Positions 33,910-43,568 of a DNA stretch of 64,000 nucleotides are shown in pieces. The position numbers and the translations under genes were made by a program. Each line of letters starts with the position of its first letter. Positions within the stretch are counted from its first letter, which is position 1. Location of the stretch: the NCBI RefSeq assembly GCF_024518675.1, contig NZ_JANIGL010000003.1, positions 248,001 through 312,000 of the forward strand. The letters run 5' to 3'. The notes beneath the pieces are model-generated. The model was not told the DNA's origin. It saw only the letters and a list, made by a program, of their open reading frames with translations, and ran no database searches. This stretch comes from Pseudoalteromonas shioyasakiensis (GTDB lineage Bacteria > Pseudomonadota > Gammaproteobacteria > Enterobacterales > Alteromonadaceae).

Positions 33910-35472
33910 TTAATGACCCTTTTTTATTATATGCTCTGCATTACCTTCGGCTTTTCGCCTTTTTAGCACACACGCCGCTAATGCAAAGCCAGCAGCAAAC
34001 AGCAGCATAGTTAAATCAAACCCAAGCATTAACCAGTCGCTGTTTTTAAAACTCACAATAATATTATGCTTGGTTGTTAACATATTAACGAGCGGCACTA
34101 AGGCAAAAATAGAGGCTGCCAGCCACAGCATTCTTTGCCAAGCCTGCTTTGCTGTTTGCAGCACACAAAAGCAAACACATAAAACAAACACAATAAATAA
34201 ACTATGCATTTCCCATGCTGCACGGCTTACCATATCAACAGGTAATAAACGGTTAGCGTAAAAATACCCTGCGATAGCAATAGGCAAACCAATCACAACT
34301 GCCGCATTTAATTTATCTATAACGTTGATAAAACCTGTTTGCTGCTTTTTACGTTTTTGCACCCAAATAATCATGCCCGTCGCAATCATACCCGCACCTA
34401 ATAGGCCTGATAAAAAGTACAGCCACCTTAAATATATATCAGCAAATAGTCCTTCATGTAGATGCTCGAGTACATCATACACTTTTGCCGCACTGTATTT
34501 TTTGCCTACCGCTTGTTCTATTTGAACGTGTTCATCAACGACTCGATAAGTGATAAGTGTTGCAAACTCAATGCCCTGTTGTGCATCAAACCACACTTCA
34601 AATCCTGGTTGCTCGGTGTTACGGTCAATTAGACCTAAATAACTAACCGCTTGATTTTCAAAACGTGACTTGGCATCTATTAACGCTGACTGAAGAGATA
34701 AGTCACTGGCAGGTAAATTAATAAATTGAGTTTCTGCCGCTTCCCGTTGTGTTTCATCATATAATTGGCGGTGTAATTTTTGGCCTTCACCATAAGTGGC
34801 ATCAACCACAGGTGCAAATGAAACACCCATTAATAACATTAGTCCGCTATAGGTGATCATCAAATGAAAAGGCAGTGGCAACACACTAAAAATATTATGG
34901 ATATCAAGCCAGCTCCGTAGCCCCTTGTTGGCACGAAAGGTAAAAAACTCTATAAATATTTTTTTATGAATGATCACCCCTGTGACTAAACCAATCAGCA
35001 TTAGCATGGTCGCTAAGCTGGTAACTAAATAACCAACGACCAAAGGGACATAATGTAAATTGTAGTGCAATCGGTATAGTGTTTCACCGCCGCTGGTTGC
35101 TCTGGTGGTTATAAGTTCACCGGTATTAGGTGCAAGGTTTTTTTCATGCCATTGCCTACGTGTCCCAGTCTCTTTATTTGCTGGTTGTAACCATGAAATA
35201 TCAATATATGGATCACGCGTTGAAGGATAACTAATATACCACTGAGTTGCGTCCTCTGCGTTGGCGGTGAGTTGTTGCTGCGCCTTATTGAGTATTGTTA
35301 AATCATCAATAGGTTCATTGACAATGGCTATTTCAGGCTTCATCCAGCGGTCTATTTCATTTTCGAAATAACCCACAGTGCCAGTTACAAAAATAAAAAA
35401 TAATAACCAAGCAAATACAAAGCCTGACCAGGTGTGCAGCCAGTTCATGGATTGTCTAAATCGCGGTTTCAT
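33910..35472 (-). CDS. PepSY-associated TM protein (iron-regulated membrane protein)
   Basis: This 520-aa protein has an N-terminal helix (LHTWSGFVFAWLLFFIFVTGTVGYF), periplasmic PepSY-like parts, further TM helices and a C-terminal cluster of four to five TM helices. The pattern WLHTWSG...FFIFVTGTVGYFE is characteristic of the PiuB/PepSY_TM family, thought to reduce ferric siderophores in the periplasm. It ends directly before DUF3325 and begins one base after the DUF3649 gene stop. Confidence 0.83.
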   Translation of the reverse strand: MKPRFRQSMNWLHTWSGFVFAWLLFFIFVTGTVGYFENEIDRWMKPEIAIVNEPIDDLTILNKAQQQLTANAEDATQWYISYPSTRDPYIDISWLQPANKETGTRRQWHEKNLAPNTGELITTRATSGGETLYRLHYNLHYVPLVVGYLVTSLATMLMLIGLVTGVIIHKKIFIEFFTFRANKGLRSWLDIHNIFSVLPLPFHLMITYSGLMLLMGVSFAPVVDATYGEGQKLHRQLYDETQREAAETQFINLPASDLSLQSALIDAKSRFENQAVSYLGLIDRNTEQPGFEVWFDAQQGIEFATLITYRVVDEHVQIEQAVGKKYSAAKVYDVLEHLHEGLFADIYLRWLYFLSGLLGAGMIATGMIIWVQKRKKQQTGFINVIDKLNAAVVIGLPIAIAGYFYANRLLPVDMVSRAAWEMHSLFIVFVLCVCFCVLQTAKQAWQRMLWLAASIFALVPLVNMLTTKHNIIVSFKNSDWLMLGFDLTMLLFAAGFALAACVLKRRKAEGNAEHIIKKGH

Positions 35473-35473
35473 A

Positions 35474-35764
35474 CTACTGCGGCCCCTGCAAATAGTAATT
35501 AAATGTATTAAGTACTAGACAAAAACCGAATACGACGAGAAAAGCACGTAAAGTGGTTTTAGTAGCAAAGACAAATAATACGGTGACGAGGTAAAAAATA
35601 AAGCTCAGCATGAGCCCAGTGATAATACTATTGGTTTTATCGCTAAGCAGGTGGTTACCTATCAATATAGCGCTGTACATTGATACAAAATAACCTCCGA
35701 TTAATGCAAGCAGCACACGAACGGTTACATCAAATGCAGTACGGTGTTTTTTTGTGAGATTCAT
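35474..35764 (-). CDS. DUF3649 family small membrane protein
   Basis: This 96-aa protein has three predicted TM helices (VLLALIGGYFVSMYSAILIG, IITGLMLSFIFYLVTVLFVFA, AFLVVFGFCLVLNTFNYYL). DUF3649 proteins accompany PepSY reductase genes in iron operons. It is separated from the upstream TonB receptor gene by a 46-bp gap that is mostly a strong hairpin. Confidence 0.75.
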   Translation of the reverse strand: MNLTKKHRTAFDVTVRVLLALIGGYFVSMYSAILIGNHLLSDKTNSIITGLMLSFIFYLVTVLFVFATKTTLRAFLVVFGFCLVLNTFNYYLQGPQ

Positions 35765-35771
35765 TTATATA

Positions 35772-35800
35772 AGTCAGGTGCTTTATTAAAGCACCTGACT
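35772..35800. other. Perfect 13-bp inverted repeat between TonB receptor and DUF3649 genes
   Basis: AGTCAGGTGCTTT and AAAGCACCTGACT with a 3-nt loop, just after the receptor stop codon. On the minus strand it lacks a proper T run, so partial termination or 3'-end protection of the receptor mRNA is likely. Confidence 0.65.
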
Positions 35801-35810
35801 AATTCCGCAG

Positions 35811-37946
35811 TTAAAATTTATACGACACACTTAGGCGAACATCACGCCCTTGTTCTTTAATTCCAACTACACCTTCGTAACCTGGGATGTGACCATAATC
35901 AGCAACACTGCCATGACTACGGTATGATTCATCAAGTAAGTTTTGTACAGATAAATCAAATCTTAGGTTTGTAAGTGGCTCGTAGGTTACATAGGCATCA
36001 AATAAGTCATAGCCTGGTTTATCAACGGTTTCAAGCTCACTCATCCAACCCAATTCGATTGAGCGATGGAAAACCTCAATGTCGTTGAGGCTGGCCACAT
36101 GGTTATAGTTTAAGCCAAACTTTATTTGCTCACTTACATGATAATTAAAGTTAACATTGATTGAATCACCAATCGCTGTGCCTAATCCACCATATTCATA
36201 AGCCGCCAATTGAATACCATCAATATTAAACGTGCTGTAACCAGAGGCATCACCAGCATCTGGCCACACAAATGAAGCGTTATTTAATTCAACATCGTTA
36301 TGGCTGTAGCTGACAATGACATCGAAGTTATCGCCTTGATAACCCGACACAAGCTCAATACCTTTAGTTTCTAAATCACCAATGTTTTCGTAAAATACCC
36401 CTTCGCCACCTTTAAACTTATCAAATACCACATCATTAATAACGCTTAAATACATTGACGCTTCAAACAACCAAGTACCGTCGTTATACACTAAACCAAG
36501 TTCAGTGTTATCAACTTCTTCGGGTTCAAGATCAGGATTCGGTGTTAACTCACCTACAGTAAACGCATCTGCGACTTGTCTGCCTCTAAGCGCTTGTGCA
36601 TACCCAGCAGATAGCTTTAATGATTCTGTAAAGCTGTACTCAAAACCGATGTTGCCACTGACTCCATCTTGCTTATCTGTTGAGAATTCATCCGCGGTGG
36701 TAACAGGCTGACCATTGGCATCGGTTTCTACAACCCACACACCATCAACTTTAACCCAGTTTGCTTCTATTCCACTGTGATCAAGTTCATAAGCATCATA
36801 ACGCACACCAAAACTAAGTAACAAAGCATCGCTTAATTGCCAGTGATCTTGAATATAAACACCGGTCACAGTACCTTCTTCATCAAAAATACCACCAAAG
36901 TCTTCATACGAATAAGCATGTACTTTATCTATTTTTTGCTCTATACCGTAGGTAAGCGTATGCATACCTAAATCACTGGTATTGCGGATATCAAAACCCG
37001 TTGTTTTTATTGATGCATCCCAAGTATAAAGCTCACGTTTAAATGACGACTCAGTTTGGTAAATCGTTGTTTCTAAGTTTACTAAACTATTTAAGTACCA
37101 CGCATGATTTAAAACGATGGTTTCACGCTCTCCCCACGACATAAATAACGGATCTGTTTCAAGGGGTGCCCAGTTAGTTTGTTTACCAAACTCACCTTCT
37201 TCTTTGCGGTTTTCGTAGCTAAGTGAAAGATTTTGGTTTTCAGTCAGTTCAGCGTTTAGTTTGATGAATGCGAGAGTTTGATCCGCAGCGGTACCCGGTA
37301 TTTCTTCACCATCACCGTCATCCATGTTGTCTCGACTTACGTTTACATAAGAGGCTAAAACCCCCACTTTATCGGTTAATTTCCCGTATAAAGCGAGGCT
37401 TTCTTTATGACCATCGTTAGTGAAATAGCTGGCCTTAGCAATACCACCAAACTGCTCATTTACACTAAGTAAGTCATCTGCACTTTTGGTTTTAAAGCGA
37501 ATAGCGCCCCCTACGGCGCCCGTACCGGATGTTGCCTCACCCGCTCCGGCTTGTACTTCTACGCTTTGTAATAGTTCAGGCTCAATCGCCACACGGCCAA
37601 TATGATGAAACAATGTACTGGTTTGTGGGGCACCATCTACAGTTACATTCACCATTGAGTCTTCCATCCCGCGTACAAAAATCTTTTGTGCGATACCTAG
37701 TGAGCCGCCAACTGTAACAGATGGCGTATGACGAAAAATATCTTCAAGGTCATTTGCTTGGTAGTTTTCAAGCTCTGTTGGGGTAATTTCTGAGTTTGTG
37801 GTAGCGCCAACAACGGTGATTTTTTCTATTTTCTTTTCTTTTTTTGAATCTGGCTCTGTAACCGCATTGGCATTAAAGCACAGCGTAAGCACAGCACTAG
37901 CAATACTGGTTTTTACAAACGTTTTATTTTTTAATACAGATGGCAT
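35811..37946 (-). CDS. TonB-dependent receptor (siderophore/heme type)
   Basis: This 711-aa protein has a signal peptide (SIASAVLTLCFNANA), TonB-box-like KIEKITVVGA, a plug domain (DIFRHTPSVTVGGSLGIAQKIFVRGM, GAGEATSGTGAVGGAIRFKTK) and a beta-barrel ending in RLSVSYKF with the terminal Phe. Plug sequence and size suit hemin or hydroxamate-siderophore receptors. The downstream PepSY/DUF3649/DUF3325 set points to a ferric siderophore. A perfect palindrome lies 25 bp upstream of the start. Confidence 0.88.
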   Translation of the reverse strand: MPSVLKNKTFVKTSIASAVLTLCFNANAVTEPDSKKEKKIEKITVVGATTNSEITPTELENYQANDLEDIFRHTPSVTVGGSLGIAQKIFVRGMEDSMVNVTVDGAPQTSTLFHHIGRVAIEPELLQSVEVQAGAGEATSGTGAVGGAIRFKTKSADDLLSVNEQFGGIAKASYFTNDGHKESLALYGKLTDKVGVLASYVNVSRDNMDDGDGEEIPGTAADQTLAFIKLNAELTENQNLSLSYENRKEEGEFGKQTNWAPLETDPLFMSWGERETIVLNHAWYLNSLVNLETTIYQTESSFKRELYTWDASIKTTGFDIRNTSDLGMHTLTYGIEQKIDKVHAYSYEDFGGIFDEEGTVTGVYIQDHWQLSDALLLSFGVRYDAYELDHSGIEANWVKVDGVWVVETDANGQPVTTADEFSTDKQDGVSGNIGFEYSFTESLKLSAGYAQALRGRQVADAFTVGELTPNPDLEPEEVDNTELGLVYNDGTWLFEASMYLSVINDVVFDKFKGGEGVFYENIGDLETKGIELVSGYQGDNFDVIVSYSHNDVELNNASFVWPDAGDASGYSTFNIDGIQLAAYEYGGLGTAIGDSINVNFNYHVSEQIKFGLNYNHVASLNDIEVFHRSIELGWMSELETVDKPGYDLFDAYVTYEPLTNLRFDLSVQNLLDESYRSHGSVADYGHIPGYEGVVGIKEQGRDVRLSVSYKF

Positions 37947-37970
37947 GAACTGGGTCTCAATTAAGTGTTA

Positions 37971-37988
37971 AATTCTTAATTAAGAATT
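37971..37988. promoter_or_regulatory. Palindrome upstream of TonB receptor gene
   Basis: AATTCTTAATTAAGAATT is a perfect 18-bp palindrome starting 25 bp before the receptor ATG. It could be an operator for Fur (AT-rich dyad) or for the adjacent response regulator; the sequence does not clearly match the 19-bp Fur consensus. Confidence 0.4.
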
Positions 37989-38035
37989 ATTACCATTTAA
38001 ACTCAAGAAGGATATGACTTTTACAATTGTTACAT

Positions 38036-39373
38036 TTAAGAAATAGGAATCATTATCACCACTATTAAACCACCACTGTCGTGGTTGTGTGCGCTGATCT
38101 GTGCCCGCACACTTGCTAAATGCCGTTTAGCTAAAGCTAAGCCTAGACCAAAACTATCACCATCACTGATACGTGCATCATCCACTCTGAAAAATGGTTC
38201 AAATACCTTTTGTAAAAATTGTTCAGGTATACCAGGGCCTTGATCTAGTACCTGCAATTTGTACACACCTGACTCTAAAGACAAGTTAATAGTTACTTGA
38301 GCATACGCTGGGGTATAACGTAATGCATTTCGAACTACATTTTCTATTGCAGGCCCTAAAGCCCGATGGCAGCTATTTTCAATCACTGCACTGGGCGGAA
38401 TATTGAGCATTATTTTTCTATCGGGAAACTCAAAACGTGCATCATCAATAAGCACATCAAGTAGGTCCACCAAATCGACTGGCTCTTGTTGAATAATAGG
38501 CTTTTCATTTTCCAGCCACGCTAAGGTTAAACTGTCTTCAACCAACTTACGGATATGTTTTGATTCTCGACTTATGCGTTCTAAATGACGTTGACTGTCA
38601 TGCTGTTCAAAGTTATCAACAGCAATATCTAAACGGGTTAATGGCGTTCTAAGTTCATGGGATAAATCGGAAATAAGCTGGCGTTGATTATTAATAAGTT
38701 CACCAATGCGACTGGCCATTTTATCAAAGGTGAAAGCAAGTTGGGCTAATTCATCTGTTCGTCCGCCTAAATGTTTAGCGACACGTACCGAAAAGTTACC
38801 GCGACTAAATTCCGCAGTCGCTTTATCAAGCTTTTGCAGTGGGGTAATAATGTGGCGATATAAAATAATAGACAACACCACCAGTACTAGCATCGGCATA
38901 ATTATTTGAAGTATAAATTTGGTGGTAGTCCAATGGCTTCCTGGTCGCATTCTATCAGGTAGCTTAATAAGTAAGCTGGCATCGGCTGTAGCAAAAGGAA
39001 TTTCCATAATTGGATTTTGCTCAAAGTAAAGATGAATTTTCCACTCCACACTGCGCCCAAAGTGATAACTACCCACAATGCTTTTATCAAAAGGTTCGCC
39101 AGCAATATGGTTAACATTAAAACCCGTTATGGAAATCCAGGTATCTTCTTGGGCTTTTAATATATTGAGCCATTTATTTAATTTACCTAGTTCACCTTGT
39201 GTATAGAGCGACTCTGCGTGACTACCCCAAGCTTGCAACTGCGCACGATCTTGCTTGGCGATAAAGCTCATGCTTTCTTCAGTTTTTAAGGTAAATAAAT
39301 GTAATAAATAAAAAAATGCAACCAAGCCAGTGGCTAAAATAAGGCATAACTTCCATAGCAATTTACGCTTCAT
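38036..39373 (-). CDS. Two-component sensor histidine kinase (EnvZ/CpxA-type)
   Basis: This 445-aa protein has TM1 (LCLILATGLVAFFYLLHLF), a periplasmic domain of about 130 residues, TM2 (FILQIIMPMLVLVVLSIILY), HAMP, HisKA with phosphoacceptor His in LISDLSHELRTPLTR, and HATPase motifs (NVVRNALRY, DQGPGIP, FGLGLALAKRHL). It overlaps the response regulator gene by 4 bp (ATGA-type). It precedes the TonB receptor gene by 89 bp on the same strand, so it may control iron uptake (inference). Confidence 0.9.
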   Translation of the reverse strand: MKRKLLWKLCLILATGLVAFFYLLHLFTLKTEESMSFIAKQDRAQLQAWGSHAESLYTQGELGKLNKWLNILKAQEDTWISITGFNVNHIAGEPFDKSIVGSYHFGRSVEWKIHLYFEQNPIMEIPFATADASLLIKLPDRMRPGSHWTTTKFILQIIMPMLVLVVLSIILYRHIITPLQKLDKATAEFSRGNFSVRVAKHLGGRTDELAQLAFTFDKMASRIGELINNQRQLISDLSHELRTPLTRLDIAVDNFEQHDSQRHLERISRESKHIRKLVEDSLTLAWLENEKPIIQQEPVDLVDLLDVLIDDARFEFPDRKIMLNIPPSAVIENSCHRALGPAIENVVRNALRYTPAYAQVTINLSLESGVYKLQVLDQGPGIPEQFLQKVFEPFFRVDDARISDGDSFGLGLALAKRHLASVRAQISAHNHDSGGLIVVIMIPIS

Positions 39374-40056
39374 TTAAAACAATACCCTTTGCCGTGAACT
39401 GTTTGTAAGCGCTCTCCTAACCAGTTGGCATCGGTTAACTTTCTTCTTACCCGGCTTAAGTGCATATCAATACTGCGATCGTACGCGCCTAGCTTTTTGT
39501 TAAGCACCGACTGGTATAAGTCTGCTTTACTCACTATTTGGTTTTGTTGCGATACCAGCTCCCAGAGTAATTTAAATTGGATTGGGGTAAACTCTAATTC
39601 TTCGCCATTAACATAAATAGTTTGTTTTGCCGCGTTGAGCATGAGTCCATCAATACTTATTTCAACGTGGGTCTGTGGACTGACGTGATTATGGCTGCGT
39701 CTTAATAAGCTTTCTATTCTCAGTAGTAGCTCTTGGGTGTTAAAAGGTTTAGCTACATAATCATCGGCACCGTGACTTAGACCTAAAATCCGCTCTTCTT
39801 CAGCGCCTTTTGCCGAGACCATAATAACAGGCTGTTGACTGGTTTCGCGCAGGGTTTTTAGCAAGGTTACACCGTCGAGTTGAGGTAACATTTTATCTAG
39901 TAGAATAAGGTGATGTTGCTGGGTTTGGGCTATTTTTAGACCAGTTATACCGTCATAGCATTGCTCAACACTATAACCTGACTTAACCAATAAATCGGTG
40001 AGATAATTATTTAACGTACTATCATCTTCAATTAATAAAACTTTTATTTTCGCCAC
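39370..40056 (-). CDS. OmpR-family response regulator
   Basis: About 228 residues contain a receiver domain (LLIEDDSTLNNY, phosphoacceptor Asp in LILLDKMLPQLDG, Lys in YVAKPF) and a winged-helix Trans_reg_C output domain (ELEFTPIQFKLLWEL, DMHLSRVRRKL, TVHGKGYCF). GTG 40056, giving MAKIKVLLIEDD, is preferred because GGA lies about 7-8 nt upstream; GTG 40077 adds seven residues. Cognate of the kinase at 38036. A dyad just upstream may be its own operator. Confidence 0.9.
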   Translation of the reverse strand: MAKIKVLLIEDDSTLNNYLTDLLVKSGYSVEQCYDGITGLKIAQTQQHHLILLDKMLPQLDGVTLLKTLRETSQQPVIMVSAKGAEEERILGLSHGADDYVAKPFNTQELLLRIESLLRRSHNHVSPQTHVEISIDGLMLNAAKQTIYVNGEELEFTPIQFKLLWELVSQQNQIVSKADLYQSVLNKKLGAYDRSIDMHLSRVRRKLTDANWLGERLQTVHGKGYCFK

Positions 40057-40085
40057 TGGAGCATCCAAAATTAACACAAACGATA

Positions 40086-40108
40086 ATTACTATTATTTTT
40101 ATAGTAAT
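40086..40108. promoter_or_regulatory. Dyad upstream of response regulator gene
   Basis: ATTACTAT and ATAGTAAT flank a 7-nt AT spacer, 30 bp before the regulator start. This is probably an autoregulatory or Fur-like site; the AT-rich context suits a promoter too. Confidence 0.4.
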
Positions 40109-40144
40109 CATTGCGCTTAGCGATGTAAATAAGGCATGGGGCTT

Positions 40145-40175
40145 TAAAATAAAAAGCGCGGCTTTTCGCCGCGCT
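40145..40175 (-). terminator. Rho-independent terminator of the aldo/keto reductase gene
   Basis: On the minus strand AGCGCGGC-gaaaa-GCCGCGCT is followed by TTTTTATTTTAAA. It follows the dkgB-like gene stop by about 36 bp and insulates the regulator promoter. Confidence 0.85.
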
Positions 40176-40211
40176 CGGATCTGAGTTTTTAGACTGGGAT
40201 TATTTTAGAAT

Positions 40212-41027
40212 TCATTCATCCCATTGCGGCGAAAACTCTGGGCTAGCTTGCCTATCGCCACAATCGAGCGCATTAATACGATCGATATCGTCACTATCCA
40301 ATTTAACTGAATCATCAAAATTATCTTTTAGGTTTTCACGCTTAGTAGATGATGGAATTGTGGTCATGCCATTGGCATTTATCCACGCCAGTACAACTTG
40401 GGCAGGCGATGCGTTATGCTTTTTCGCAATATCGAGTACCGTGTCATCTTTAAGTACCTTACCCACTACAAACGGCATATATGCTGTTACATGAATATCT
40501 TGCTGCTGACAAAAAGCACGCAGCTTAGTATTAGTAAGATAAGGATGAACTTCGATTTGGTTAGTGAAAATTTCACGACTATCAAGTGTTTGCATTGCTT
40601 CTTTCAAATTAGCAATGGTGAAGTTTGATACGCCTATATGTTTTGTTAACCCCAGATCTTTGGCTTTCTTAAGCTCGGTTAAGTATTCGCTCATAGGCTC
40701 GCTATTACTCGGTGAAGGCCAGTGGATCAATAATAGGTCAACTTGTTCAACCTGCAGCTTTGCTAAGCTTTCTTTGACACTGTCAATAAAGCTCGCTTTA
40801 TTTAGCTTATCGTTCCATACCTTGGTCGTAATAAATAACTCTTCACGGGCAATGTTACTGTCTTGTATAGCTTGTCCAACCTGCGCTTCATTGCCATATA
40901 TTTGCGCTGTATCTATATGCCTAAACCCTACTTCTAGCGCCATACTTACCGAGTTATAGGCCGTTTTACCTTCTAAGCGGAACGTACCTACACCTAAATC
41001 AGGCATTTCAATTACGTGCTGAGTCAT
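40212..41027 (-). CDS. dkgB: Aldo/keto reductase, DkgB-like
   Basis: This 271-aa AKR has GFRHIDTAQIYGNE with catalytic Asp-Tyr, Lys in FITTKVWND, His in LLIHWPSP, IGVSNFT, and the C-terminal NADPH-binding IPSSTKRENL. It is close in length and motifs to 2,5-diketo-D-gluconate reductase B, a methylglyoxal/aldehyde reductase. The neighbouring MFS exporter and divergent LysR gene form a conserved redox/aldehyde-response arrangement (inference). Confidence 0.85.
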   Translation of the reverse strand: MTQHVIEMPDLGVGTFRLEGKTAYNSVSMALEVGFRHIDTAQIYGNEAQVGQAIQDSNIAREELFITTKVWNDKLNKASFIDSVKESLAKLQVEQVDLLLIHWPSPSNSEPMSEYLTELKKAKDLGLTKHIGVSNFTIANLKEAMQTLDSREIFTNQIEVHPYLTNTKLRAFCQQQDIHVTAYMPFVVGKVLKDDTVLDIAKKHNASPAQVVLAWINANGMTTIPSSTKRENLKDNFDDSVKLDSDDIDRINALDCGDRQASPEFSPQWDE

Positions 41028-41118
41028 AACATCTCCTTATAACATTAATTTAAATAAGTGACTGTGGTCGTAAACATGTATTTCATGTCATGATGACAAA
41101 CAATCACTGAATGTGCCC

Positions 41119-42288
41119 TTAAGTAGCCGTTTTTGATTTATCAATATGGCCGGCCACAAATGTCGCAGCTAAAGCAGTCAAACAAATAAGCGCACCTATC
41201 CATGCTGTATCTTGTAACGATAAATGCTCAACCACAAATCCACCACTTATTGAGCCCAATGCGATGCCTACGTTAAATGCCGCAATGTTTAACCCTGACG
41301 CAACATCAACGGCTTTTGGTGCATCTTGCTCAGCAACTTTCACTACATACAGCTGTAAACCAGGTACATTACCAAAGGCAAATGCGCCCCAAATAAGCAC
41401 TGTTGCAACAATCAGCCAAGGTGAATTCATAGTAAATGTCAGTGCAAATAGAATCACAGTCAGGCCTATAAATACCACTTTTAATGCTGAAATAGACCCA
41501 TGTTTATCCGCCAGTTTACCACCATATATATTACCAATAGCCACGGAAACACCGTAACCCAACATAATTAAACCAACGAAAGATGAGCTAAATCCAGCTT
41601 GTTGCTCTAAAATGGGTGCCAGGTAAGTAAATGCTGTGAATGTGCCGCCGTAACCTAAAATAGTGATTAAATACACCAGTAATAAACGGGGTTTAAGTAA
41701 TACTTGCAGCTGATCCTTAACCCGTGCAGGCGCAGATTTAGCTAAATTATTTGGCACTAATATGATGCTGCCCACCAACGCCACTAAACCCAGTAATGAA
41801 ACAGCTAAAAATGTACTACGCCAGCCAAATTCTTGACCAATCCAGGTACCAAGCGGCACTCCAGTAACCAAGGCTACCGTTAGCCCGGTAAACATAATTG
41901 CAATCGCACTGGCTGCCTTATCTTTACTTACTAAACTTGTGGCTATCATAGAGCCAATAGAGAAAAACACACCATGGGCCAGTCCCGTTAATATCCTTGC
42001 TACAATAAGCGTTTCGTAACTAGGTGCAAGCCAAGCGAGTACATTACCAGCTATAAACAACGACATTAACGCAACTAGTAAAGTTTTGCGTTGCCAATGC
42101 CCTGTAAGCGCAGTTAATACAGGTGCCCCTATTGCAACACCCAAGGCATACAAGCTTACCAATAGTCCGGCAGAAGGCAGGCTCACGGCTAAATCGTTAG
42201 CGATTGTTGGTACTAAGCCAACAATTACAAACTCGGTTGTTCCTATTGCAAATGCGCTTAATGTAAGCGCCCATAATGCCAATGGCAT
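41119..42288 (-). CDS. MFS transporter (AraJ/YdhP-like)
   Basis: The product is 389 residues with 12 predicted TM helices. The starting MPLALWALTLSAFAIGTTEFVIVGLV is typical of the arabinose-efflux/YdhP subgroup (DHA1). ATG 42288 is chosen because GAGGA sits 7 nt upstream; a longer frame to 42345 is implausible. Substrate unknown. Divergent from a LysR regulator, which probably controls it. Confidence 0.85.
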   Translation of the reverse strand: MPLALWALTLSAFAIGTTEFVIVGLVPTIANDLAVSLPSAGLLVSLYALGVAIGAPVLTALTGHWQRKTLLVALMSLFIAGNVLAWLAPSYETLIVARILTGLAHGVFFSIGSMIATSLVSKDKAASAIAIMFTGLTVALVTGVPLGTWIGQEFGWRSTFLAVSLLGLVALVGSIILVPNNLAKSAPARVKDQLQVLLKPRLLLVYLITILGYGGTFTAFTYLAPILEQQAGFSSSFVGLIMLGYGVSVAIGNIYGGKLADKHGSISALKVVFIGLTVILFALTFTMNSPWLIVATVLIWGAFAFGNVPGLQLYVVKVAEQDAPKAVDVASGLNIAAFNVGIALGSISGGFVVEHLSLQDTAWIGALICLTALAATFVAGHIDKSKTAT

Positions 42289-42397
42289 AATAAAATCCTC
42301 AGTAATTAAATGAAGATCAGAGTGTGAGCGAATATTTGTTTGCAAAAAACAGCCTTAATGGCAAAATACTTTTGTCGAAAATGATAAAGTGATTACA

Positions 42398-43279
42398 ATG
42401 AAAGTTAAAACTGAAGATCTTGAAGCATTCTTGAGTGTGGTTGATGCAGGTAGTTTTTCTGCCGCGGCACGTATCTTAGATGTACAAGTTGCAAAAGTAT
42501 CACGCTCAGTGAATCGACTGGAACAGACCTTACAAACAACTTTGCTCAACAGAACAACCCGTCGTATAGAGCTAACCCAAGAGGGCCATGTATATAGAGA
42601 GTTTGCCCGCGAAGGGATAAATCAAATATTAAAAGGCAGTGAAGCGCTATCATTGCTCGATAAAAAACCCGCAGGACGTTTAAAGGTAGATGCCGCAAGC
42701 CCTTTTGTGCTGCACCAAATTACCCCGTTGATTGCCGGCTTTAATGAGGTTTACCCTGATATCACACTCGATTTAGCATCGGCTGATAACATTCATGACT
42801 TACTTGAATACAAAACTGATGTGGCCATTCGAATTGGTTATTTAAAAGACTCAAACTTACATGCCCGCCTACTCGGTAACAGTAAACTATATCTGGTTGC
42901 AAGCCCACAATACCTTGCCCGTAATGGCTCAGTATTCAACACTGCTGACTTAAACAAACACAAACTGATTGGCTTTAGTAACAACAAAGCTCTAAACCAA
43001 TGGCCATTAAAAAATTTACCCGATCTAAGCTTTAGCATTACTGCCAGCAGTGGTGAGACAATTAGACAACTGTGCCTTGCACATCAAGGGCTGGCATTGT
43101 TGTCAAATTTTATGATCAATAAAGATATAGCCGCAGGACGGCTGGTGCAGGTATTAACGAGTGAAATAATAAGCCCAAACCCGCGCGAGACGGTTAACGC
43201 TGTTTATTACAAAAACAGTGCCGTTTCATCACGTATTACCGCATTTTTAGACTTTATACAGCCAAAGCTAACTTTATAA
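42398..43279 (+). CDS. LysR family transcriptional regulator
   Basis: About 293 residues contain an N-terminal winged HTH (DLEAFLSVVDAGSFSAAARILDVQVAKVSRSVNRLE) and a LysR substrate domain (AGRLKVDAASPFVLHQITPL, DVAIRIGYL, LVASPQYLARNG). ATG 42398 is preferred over GTG 42389. It faces the MFS gene with a 109-bp divergent gap, so that gene and dkgB are the likely targets. Confidence 0.87.
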   Translation: MKVKTEDLEAFLSVVDAGSFSAAARILDVQVAKVSRSVNRLEQTLQTTLLNRTTRRIELTQEGHVYREFAREGINQILKGSEALSLLDKKPAGRLKVDAASPFVLHQITPLIAGFNEVYPDITLDLASADNIHDLLEYKTDVAIRIGYLKDSNLHARLLGNSKLYLVASPQYLARNGSVFNTADLNKHKLIGFSNNKALNQWPLKNLPDLSFSITASSGETIRQLCLAHQGLALLSNFMINKDIAAGRLVQVLTSEIISPNPRETVNAVYYKNSAVSSRITAFLDFIQPKLTL

Positions 43280-43283
43280 GCTG

Positions 43284-43568
43284 TTATTCTTGATGCTCGA
43301 ATTGACCGCGATACACCTCAAATACTTTTAACACAGTGTGCTGTGCTTTATTGAGCCCATCAAACCACGCATCAAACAAATCGTCATCGTCTTGATCGCT
43401 CAATGCCAAATACTGAGCAAGTAACTCCACAATGTCGTTATGAGTGCAACTAAGTGGATCAATTTGCTGAGCGAGTAATGAATTATCTTTGCTGCGTAGT
43501 GTATCCATCACGCTTTGATCTATCTGCTGACTTTGCTCATCGGTGCTCTGTTGAATATGTTCGCTCAT
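43284..43568 (-). CDS. Small acidic hypothetical protein
   Basis: This 94-aa highly acidic, Gln-rich protein (SEHIQQSTDEQSQQIDQS, LALSDQDDDDLFDAWFDGL) is convergent with the LysR gene. It has no membrane segment, signal peptide or recognised domain. Upstream ribosome site GGAGGC is good. Function unknown. Confidence 0.6.
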   Translation of the reverse strand: MSEHIQQSTDEQSQQIDQSVMDTLRSKDNSLLAQQIDPLSCTHNDIVELLAQYLALSDQDDDDLFDAWFDGLNKAQHTVLKVFEVYRGQFEHQE

